Shown here piece after piece: positions 1 to 5,525 of a stretch of 8,986 nucleotides of DNA. Below the pieces are notes generated by a model, which worked only from the letters and a program-made list of their open reading frames with translations, did not search any database and was not told where the DNA came from. Positions within the stretch are counted from its first letter, which is position 1; each line of letters opens with the position of its first letter. The translations under genes and the position numbers were made by a program. Source of the stretch: an uncultured Blautia sp. (GTDB lineage: Bacteria > Bacillota > Clostridia > Lachnospirales > Lachnospiraceae); assembly GCA_900551715.1 (NCBI GenBank), contig URXG01000081.1, positions 1 to 8,986 on the forward strand. The letters are read 5' to 3'.

Positions 1-1725
1 AACGAACAGATCATGAGTGCTTTTTATACCACACTGATCATTGCCTTTGTATCAGCAGCAGTTGCCACTGTTATTGGTACAGCAGCAGCCATTGCCATTC
101 AGAGCATGAAACAGAAATGGAAGACTTTTTATATGGGACTTACCAATATCCCTATGATGAATGCAGAGATCGTTATGGGTGTATCTCTGATGCTGCTTTT
201 TATTGCTTTTCATATGACGCTTGGTTTCGGCACAATACTGATCGCCCATATTACATTTAATATTCCTTATGTGATTTTAAGTGTGGCACCGAAGCTGAAA
301 CAGACCAACCGTTATACCTATGAGGCTGCTCTTGATCTGGGAGCCCATCCTTTGAAGGCATTCTTTAAGGTAGTATTTCCGGATATTGTACCTGGTGTTA
401 TTTCCGGATTTATGCTTGCATTTACCATGTCTCTGGATGATTTCGTTATCACTCACTTTACCAAAGGACCTGGTATTGACACGCTGTCTACCAAGATTTA
501 TACAGAGGTTCGTAAGGGGATTAAGCCGGAGATCTATGCACTTTCAACCATCATGTTTGTGACGGTTCTGGTACTGCTTCTTTTAATTAATTATTCGCCG
601 AAAGAGTCAGAAGAGACAACTGCCAGAAAAAAAGTACGAAAGCCTTCCAGAGTGAAGAATATTGTGATCCGCAGAGTGATCCCGGTAGCCATCTGTATTG
701 TGTTTATTGGTGGCGGATTTTATTATGCTGAGAAAAGCGATGTGCTCAATGATGAAAAAGTAGTGGTCTATAACTGGGGCGAATACATTGATCCGGAGGT
801 TCTTACCATGTTTGAAGAAGAGACTGGAATCGATGTAATCTATGAGGAATTTGAGACCAATGAGATTCTTTATCCTAAAGTGAGTTCCGGAGCCATTGCC
901 TATGATGTGGTCTGCCCAAGTGATTATATGATCCAGCGTATGATTGAAAACGGTCTGTTATCCGAAATTAATTTTGACAATATTCCAAACATCAAAAATA
1001 TCGGACAGCAGTATATGGATCAGTCCAGACAGTTTGACCCGGAAAATAAATATTCTGTGCCATATTGCTGGGGAACTGTTGGTATTCTTTACAATAAGAC
1101 GATGGTAGATGAACCCATAGACAGCTGGTCTGTCCTCTGGGATCCCAAATACAAAGATAATATCCTTATGCAGGATTCTGTAAGGGATGCCTTTGGTGTG
1201 GCACTGAAATACCTGGGATATTCTCTGAATTCCACAGACCTTGATGAACTGACAGAAGCCAAGAACCTTCTGATTGATCAGAAACCTCTTGTACAGGCAT
1301 ATGTTATTGACCAGGTTCGTGACAAGATGATCGGTAATGAGGCTGCCATTGGTGTGATCTATTCCGGTGAGGCTATTTATACACAAAAAGAAAATCCGAA
1401 TCTGGAATACGTGATTCCAAAAGAAGGTTCCAATATCTGGATTGATTCCTGGGTAATCCCAAAGAATGCAGAGAATAAAGAAAATGCAGAGAAATTTATC
1501 AACTTCCTTTGCAGACCGGATATTGCTCTTAAGAACTTTGAGTATATCACTTATTCTACACCAAATGATGCTGCAAGAGCACTGATCGAGGATGAGGATA
1601 TCCGAAACAGTGAGATCGCTTTCCCGGATCTTTCCCAGTACGACAATCTGGAGACTTTCCAGTATCTGGGAACAGATGCAGATCATATGTATGGAGATCT
1701 CTGGAACAAAGTAAAATCTTCCTGA
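1..1725 (+). CDS. potCD: Fused spermidine/putrescine ABC transporter permease and substrate-binding protein (PotC-PotD), 5' end cut off
   Basis: Imports polyamines: the first half is an inner-membrane permease and the second an extracytoplasmic spermidine/putrescine-binding domain. The frame is open from base 1, so the ATG at 13 is probably internal; a full PotC carries another N-terminal helix. Numbering from that ATG, residues 1-195 hold hydrophobic helices, the EAA loop that docks the ATPase (about 103-128, YEAALDLGAHP then FPDIVPG) and the PotC signature SLDDFVITHFTKGPG (140-154). A basic linker (about 203-221) leads to one more membrane helix (about 222-238), then a PotD domain (about 250-570) with NWGEYI, CPSDYM, WGTVGILYNK and WIDSWVIPK. 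These carry Trp, Tyr, Ser and Asp residues at positions resembling the PotD ligand pocket. No lipoprotein signal is needed because the helix tethers the receptor. PotA and PotB genes probably lie just upstream. The function class is firm; the exact polyamine is not. Confidence 0.93.
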   Translation, partial: NEQIMSAFYTTLIIAFVSAAVATVIGTAAAIAIQSMKQKWKTFYMGLTNIPMMNAEIVMGVSLMLLFIAFHMTLGFGTILIAHITFNIPYVILSVAPKLKQTNRYTYEAALDLGAHPLKAFFKVVFPDIVPGVISGFMLAFTMSLDDFVITHFTKGPGIDTLSTKIYTEVRKGIKPEIYALSTIMFVTVLVLLLLINYSPKESEETTARKKVRKPSRVKNIVIRRVIPVAICIVFIGGGFYYAEKSDVLNDEKVVVYNWGEYIDPEVLTMFEEETGIDVIYEEFETNEILYPKVSSGAIAYDVVCPSDYMIQRMIENGLLSEINFDNIPNIKNIGQQYMDQSRQFDPENKYSVPYCWGTVGILYNKTMVDEPIDSWSVLWDPKYKDNILMQDSVRDAFGVALKYLGYSLNSTDLDELTEAKNLLIDQKPLVQAYVIDQVRDKMIGNEAAIGVIYSGEAIYTQKENPNLEYVIPKEGSNIWIDSWVIPKNAENKENAEKFINFLCRPDIALKNFEYITYSTPNDAARALIEDEDIRNSEIAFPDLSQYDNLETFQYLGTDADHMYGDLWNKVKSS

Positions 1726-1768
1726 TGAATTTTTACAGGCTTGAGATTTCATTTAACTGAAAAAACGA

Positions 1769-1816
1769 AAACCTCTGAAAACCTGTATGTGCTATAATAC
1801 AGATATTCAGAGGTTT
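1769..1816 (+). terminator. Intrinsic terminator after potCD
   Basis: Arms AAACCTCTGAA (1769-1779) and TTCAGAGGTTT (1806-1816) pair perfectly over 11 bp. Within the loop, CTGTAT (1783-1788) pairs with ATACAG (1797-1802), extending the structure. A T-rich run (1814-1823, TTTCTTTTAT) follows on the + strand. The other strand is also T-rich past the hairpin, so it could stop transcription both ways, although no minus-strand gene is visible. It lies 43 bases after the potCD stop and separates the transporter from the DUF3786 gene. Confidence 0.85.
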
Positions 1817-1822
1817 CTTTTA

Positions 1823-1852
1823 TTGACAGTGTTTGTTTAAAAAAATTGAAAT
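1823..1852 (+). promoter_or_regulatory. Candidate promoter for the DUF3786 gene
   Basis: A perfect -35 box TTGACA (1823-1828) lies directly after the potCD terminator. The best -10 at normal spacing is TGAAAT (1847-1852, 18-base spacer), a 4 of 6 match to TATAAT. Transcription would begin near 1859, shortly before the AGGAGG ribosome site at 1866-1871. The weak -10 keeps confidence low. A competing candidate is the extended -10 TGCTATAAT (1790-1798) inside the terminator loop, which has no matching -35. Confidence 0.4.
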
Positions 1853-1882
1853 TAAAATATTAAACAGGAGGAATTCAAAAAT

Positions 1883-2536
1883 ATGGAAAAGAGAACATTG
1901 TCCAATTATCAGAAACTATGTAACGACTGGGCTGAGAAGTTTCTCCGGATGGATACAGAGGAATTAAAAAGACGTCTTCCTGAACTGAAGGAGGAAGAAG
2001 ATCATTTTGAAATCACACATTTCGGAGTGAGATTTGGAATAGGAAAAGCAGATGGCAAGATTTTCTGCCTGGAAAAAGGAGGAGAAGCAGATACTACAGA
2101 GATGCTGAATATTTATACTCTTCTTGGATATGTGAAACCAGGTGCTTTTCTTATGGATAAATGGGTTCCTTTTGCTGATCTTCGTGGGGCCAGAGCTTTT
2201 GCACCGGCATACAAAATCGGGGTGACGGATGTATTCAGTGCCACTTTTTCAGGACATCTTCCTGAACTGAAAGTGGCTTTTGAGAAACTTGGTGGAACAG
2301 AGCTCCCTCAGGGGGATGCAGGTTTTCAGATCTATGCTTTTGCCTGTATGCCCATGCGTTTTTATTTCTGGGACAAAGATGAAGAATTTGATGCACAGGG
2401 GAACATTCTTTTTGATTACAGTGCCACAGACTTCAATCATGTAGAAAGCGCAGTGTCTACAGCGGAAATAGGAGTGCGTCGTCTGGCAGAGATTGCGGGA
2501 CTGCCTCTTCGGGGACATTCTTTTGGAATGCAGTGA
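1883..2536 (+). CDS. DUF3786 domain-containing protein, function unknown
   Basis: A 217-residue protein with no signal peptide or membrane segment, so probably cytoplasmic. It resembles the DUF3786 family of anaerobic bacteria in size and in its C-terminal signature: a PMRFYFWDKDEEFDAQG stretch (157-173) followed by ILFDYSATDF (175-184) and a Glu-containing helix. The N-terminus is a charged helix rich in Glu and Lys (about 25-41). The middle holds LLGYVKPGAF (80-89) and WVPFADLRGARAF (94-106). Only three cysteines are present (13, 62 and 155) and they are scattered, so no metal or Fe-S motif is evident. The ATG start is supported by AGGAGG at 1866-1871, 11 bases upstream, a rather long spacing. 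It follows a terminator and precedes the c-di-GMP gene by 67 bases with no terminator between, so read-through into that gene is possible. The family assignment is from remembered motifs; no function can be given. Confidence 0.8.
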   Translation: MEKRTLSNYQKLCNDWAEKFLRMDTEELKRRLPELKEEEDHFEITHFGVRFGIGKADGKIFCLEKGGEADTTEMLNIYTLLGYVKPGAFLMDKWVPFADLRGARAFAPAYKIGVTDVFSATFSGHLPELKVAFEKLGGTELPQGDAGFQIYAFACMPMRFYFWDKDEEFDAQGNILFDYSATDFNHVESAVSTAEIGVRRLAEIAGLPLRGHSFGMQ

Positions 2537-2568
2537 TATAGTTTTGAGAAAATACTGAAAAAGAAAGG

Positions 2569-2597
2569 TTGTTTTTGAAAAGTATCTGTGTTATCCT
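2569..2597 (+). promoter_or_regulatory. Candidate extended -10 promoter at the start of the c-di-GMP gene
   Basis: TTGTTT (2569-2574) is followed after 17 bases by TATCCT (2592-2597), with TG at 2589-2590 forming an extended -10 (TGTTATCCT). The predicted transcription start, about seven bases after the -10, falls on or next to the ATG at 2604. That fits with the absence of a Shine-Dalgarno sequence there and would yield a leaderless mRNA. Both hexamers are imperfect, so this is a candidate only. Confidence 0.3.
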
Positions 2598-2603
2598 TGC
2601 CAT

Positions 2604-4796
2604 ATGAAGAAAATAGAAAATATTGCATGGACATCCGATACTTTCAAAGAAAACATGGAAAAAAATGCATCAGAAATATATGTGACCAGGAAAAACTATA
2701 CAAAGGATCTTGACAATCTTCAACTTCTGGGTGTGATCAATGTGCTGTGTAATGATTACACCAGGATATATTCAGTCAGAAGATCTGACCATCATGTACA
2801 GATCTTCCGTTTTGCAGATCGGGCAGCAGGAGTCAGAGATTTCATTTATACAGATGAAACTTATGAGCCTGTTGTAGATACCTACATCAAACAAAACGTT
2901 TTTATAGAGGATCAGAGCAGACTTCGGAGAGCTATGGAGTTTGATAATGTCTGTGAAAGACTTCAGAAGGTTCCACAGTTTGTAGTTCATTATCGGGTTC
3001 TGAGAAATGGCGAGATCCATTACTACTATGTAAAAATGGCAAGGATCGGAGAGGCAGATTCATTTGATACCCTGGTAGTGGCTATTGCTAATGAAGATAC
3101 GGATGTGCATCGTAATGAGATGAATGCTTTTCTGAAACCGGGAGGAACTGCAGGCAGACGTAAACTCCTTATTGTAGAAGATAACGAGCTGAACAGGGAA
3201 ATCCTTGCGGAACTTCTACAGGATGATTTTGATATTCTGACTGCAGAGAACGGAGAGATTGGTCTGAAAGTTCTGGCAGAGCATTACAGGGATATTTCTG
3301 TAGTACTTCTGGATGTATGTATGCCGGTCTGTGACGGATTTGAGTTTCTGGAAAGAATACAGGGAGATGTAATTCTTTCTTCAGTGCCAGTGATCGTTAC
3401 CACAGGAAGCAACCGTCTGGAAGATGAAGAGCGTTCACTGGAACTGGGGGCAGTAGATTTTGTTACCAAACCATACAATGCCAAGATCGTACGTGAACGT
3501 ATCAATGGCGTCATCAAGTTACGGGAATCTGCTGCAATCCTGTCAGTAGTAGAATTTGATGATCTTACAGGGCTTTATACCAAACAGGCATTTTTCCATC
3601 ATGTAAAGACGCTGATCCGTTACAGAAATGATCAGAATTTTACTTTTATAGTGGCTGATGTTAAGAATTTCAAATGGATCAACAGTGTGTATGGAGAAAA
3701 AACAGGAGATAATGTGCTGGTGTACATCGGCAAGTCTCTGCTGAAATATTTCCGAAAAGGGCTTGTGTGCAGGTATGGCGGCGATCAGTTTGCCTGTGTG
3801 ATCTATGGGCAGGAAGCACCGGATCCCCATACGCTGGAAGAGATGAGCAGGGAAATTGCTGCTCTTGCACCAATACAGAATCTGGTGATCAATTATGGTG
3901 TTTATCAGGGTGTGGACAAGTCTCAGTCCATGACGATCATCTGTGACAGAGCTTTCCTTGCACTGAAAAGTATCAAGGATAATTACGAGGGCAGAATTGC
4001 CTATTATGATGATGAAATGATCCAGAAACATCTTTGGGAGCGCATGTTGGAGAATGATTTTGAAACAGCGGTCAGAAACCGGGAGTTTGTGGTTTATCTC
4101 CAGCCCAAATACAATACCAGAACAGAGCAGATCGTAGGTGCAGAGGCACTGGTACGATGGAAGAGACCAGATGGTTCCATAATTTCTCCTGGGGAATTTA
4201 TCCCTCTTTATGAAAAGAATGGGCAGATTGTCAAACTGGATGAATATATATTTCGGCTTGTATGTTCCATTCAGAGAGACCGTATGAAGAATGGGCAGGT
4301 TCTGTTTCCTGTTTCAGTGAATCTCTCCAGGGCAAGTCTTTATTATGATGGAATGATCGAAAGATATGTAAAGATTATAGAAGAAATGGGAATTCCTTTC
4401 GGCTGTGTTCCTATTGAGCTTACAGAGACTGCTTCACTTTATAATGAACAGATCAAAGAGCTTACAGAAAAATTGGTAGAGACCAGATTTCAGCTTCATA
4501 TGGACGATTTTGGTTCCGGTTATTCATCCATGACCAGTCTGAACATGCTTCCGTTTAATGTGCTGAAGCTGGACAAGAGCCTGATTGACTTTATTGATCA
4601 GGAAAGAGGACATCAGGTGATCCGACATACTATTGCCCTTGCCCATGGCCTTGGAATGGAAGTACTGGCAGAAGGAGTAGAAGAAAAAGAACAGGTAGAT
4701 ATTCTGAAGGGAATGGACTGCGATGAGATCCAGGGATTTTATTACTCCCGCCCACTTCCCTATGAGGAATTCTGCAAAATGGAAATCAGCCGGTAA
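2604..4796 (+). CDS. PAS-like / receiver / degenerate GGDEF / EAL protein, predicted c-di-GMP phosphodiesterase
   Basis: Probably hydrolyses cyclic di-GMP under control of phosphorylation. Domain order in 730 residues: an N-terminal region (about 20-175) with the look of a PAS-like sensor; a receiver (about 187-305) with acidic pair E192/D193, phospho-acceptor D237, T267 and K289 followed by P290; a GGDEF domain (about 315-465); and an EAL domain (about 477-726). The GGDEF domain is degenerate: its signature is GGDQF (392-396), and the metal-site stretch reads ADVKNFKWINS instead of the usual DxDxFKxIND. Diguanylate cyclase activity is therefore doubtful, though GTP could still bind as a regulator. 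The EAL domain keeps E514 of EAL, N573, E605, D634/D635 in DDFG, K655, E690 and Q710, so it should be active. No membrane segment is seen; it is probably cytoplasmic. The only in-frame ATG near the start is 2604, without a Shine-Dalgarno sequence; M18 (2655) is an alternative start. No partner kinase is in view. Confidence 0.92.
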   Translation: MKKIENIAWTSDTFKENMEKNASEIYVTRKNYTKDLDNLQLLGVINVLCNDYTRIYSVRRSDHHVQIFRFADRAAGVRDFIYTDETYEPVVDTYIKQNVFIEDQSRLRRAMEFDNVCERLQKVPQFVVHYRVLRNGEIHYYYVKMARIGEADSFDTLVVAIANEDTDVHRNEMNAFLKPGGTAGRRKLLIVEDNELNREILAELLQDDFDILTAENGEIGLKVLAEHYRDISVVLLDVCMPVCDGFEFLERIQGDVILSSVPVIVTTGSNRLEDEERSLELGAVDFVTKPYNAKIVRERINGVIKLRESAAILSVVEFDDLTGLYTKQAFFHHVKTLIRYRNDQNFTFIVADVKNFKWINSVYGEKTGDNVLVYIGKSLLKYFRKGLVCRYGGDQFACVIYGQEAPDPHTLEEMSREIAALAPIQNLVINYGVYQGVDKSQSMTIICDRAFLALKSIKDNYEGRIAYYDDEMIQKHLWERMLENDFETAVRNREFVVYLQPKYNTRTEQIVGAEALVRWKRPDGSIISPGEFIPLYEKNGQIVKLDEYIFRLVCSIQRDRMKNGQVLFPVSVNLSRASLYYDGMIERYVKIIEEMGIPFGCVPIELTETASLYNEQIKELTEKLVETRFQLHMDDFGSGYSSMTSLNMLPFNVLKLDKSLIDFIDQERGHQVIRHTIALAHGLGMEVLAEGVEEKEQVDILKGMDCDEIQGFYYSRPLPYEEFCKMEISR

Positions 4797-4825
4797 TAAC
4801 ATAAAAATATTGTATGGAAAAGATC

Positions 4826-4852
4826 AGGGACTGTAGAAATACAGTCCTTTTT
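4826..4852 (+). terminator. Intrinsic terminator after the EAL gene
   Basis: GGACTGTA (4828-4835) and TACAGTCC (4840-4847) form a perfect 8-bp stem around a GAAA tetraloop. The stem can extend by G-T and A-T pairs to 4826-4849, and the downstream arm runs into TTTTT (4848-4852). It ends the c-di-GMP gene transcript 29 bases after its stop codon and insulates the formate dehydrogenase operon. Confidence 0.92.
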
Positions 4853-4959
4853 GAGCGATTTTTTTCGGTTAGTTCAGTCTTATCGAGTTATTTTTGAAAA
4901 AACAACCAAAAAAATCATGATATTTCAAGCGTAAATTGTGCATAATGCTAAAATAATAC

Positions 4960-4988
4960 TTGCTTTATAAGAAATTACCCTGTATAAT
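4960..4988 (+). promoter_or_regulatory. Promoter of the nuoE-nuoF-fdhA operon
   Basis: TTGCTT (4960-4965) and a perfect TATAAT (4983-4988) are separated by 17 bases, the optimal spacing for the housekeeping sigma factor. Transcription should begin near 4995, giving a leader of about 48 bases before the ATG at 5043. The leader includes AAAGGAGGG ending at 5036. It is the best promoter in the window and the only one before the operon with a consensus -10. A possible upstream operator is discussed as a finding. Confidence 0.75.
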
Positions 4989-5042
4989 ATATCCATAGTG
5001 GGTAGAAGATACAACAATGTATTATATAAAGGAGGGAACTGA

Positions 5043-5525
5043 ATGTTAGACAAAACCTATTACGAAAAGGCAGATTCCATCATTGCCTTTTACGGACCAA
5101 AACCGGCTTCACTGATTCCGATCATGCAGGACATTCAGGCAGAGTACCGTTATCTGCCGGGAGAACTTCTTAATTATGTGGCAGACGAAATCGGCGTTAC
5201 ACGCGCCAATGCCTACAGCGTAGCCACATTCTATGAGAACTTTTCTTTTGAAGCAAAAGGTAAATATGTGATCAAGGTCTGCGATGGAACTGCCTGTCAT
5301 GTTCGTAAATCCGTTCCTGTAAGGGAAGCACTGATGAATGAACTGGGACTGAATGCCAAGAAACACACTACCGATGATATGCTTTTTACAGTAGAAGTTG
5401 TTTCCTGTCTTGGTGCCTGTGGTCTTGCACCGGTTATGATGATCAATGATGATGTACATCCCAAGATGACACCGGATCAGGCTGTGGCAATAATCAGACA
5501 GCTTAAAGAAGGAGGTGCCGAATAA
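5043..5525 (+). CDS. NuoE-like [2Fe-2S] subunit of an NAD-linked formate dehydrogenase
   Basis: A thioredoxin-fold [2Fe-2S] electron carrier of the NuoE/HydC/HylC family (160 residues, the usual size). It passes electrons within a soluble flavin-Fe-S complex. The N-terminal helical part (1-70) contains the family stretch beginning LIPIMQDIQ (24-32) and AYSVATFYENFSF (57-69). The four cluster ligands are C80 and C85 in CDGTAC and C122 and C126 in CLGAC, the standard Cx4C...Cx3C pattern. The ATG is set by a strong AAAGGAGGG six bases upstream. The stop overlaps the next start by one base (TAATG), pointing to translational coupling with the NuoF-like gene. The same family serves NAD(P)-linked [FeFe] hydrogenases, but the operon continues into formate dehydrogenase, so that role is preferred. 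Confidence 0.93.
   Translation: MLDKTYYEKADSIIAFYGPKPASLIPIMQDIQAEYRYLPGELLNYVADEIGVTRANAYSVATFYENFSFEAKGKYVIKVCDGTACHVRKSVPVREALMNELGLNAKKHTTDDMLFTVEVVSCLGACGLAPVMMINDDVHPKMTPDQAVAIIRQLKEGGAE

Noticed and set aside
958..1752. Minus-strand open frame (264 codons) opposite the PotD domain
   Set aside because: The sense strand encodes a complete PotD domain with conserved motifs. The antisense product has no domain features and no start signal.
1975..2271. Exact 15-base repeat (TCTTCCTGAACTGAA at 1975-1989 and 2257-2271) within the DUF3786 gene
   Set aside because: Both copies encode the same short LPELK peptide in frame. There is no further similarity around them, so shared codon choice explains it better than a duplication or recombination site.
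4894..4923. Second possible promoter upstream of the formate dehydrogenase operon (TTGAAA, 18 bases, TGATAT)
   Set aside because: The -10 matches only half of TATAAT, and the region is a run of A and T where such matches are common. The promoter at 4960-4988 is much better.
4936..4950. Short palindrome GCATAATGC between terminator and promoter
   Set aside because: Four-base arms around a single base are expected by chance and match no operator I know.
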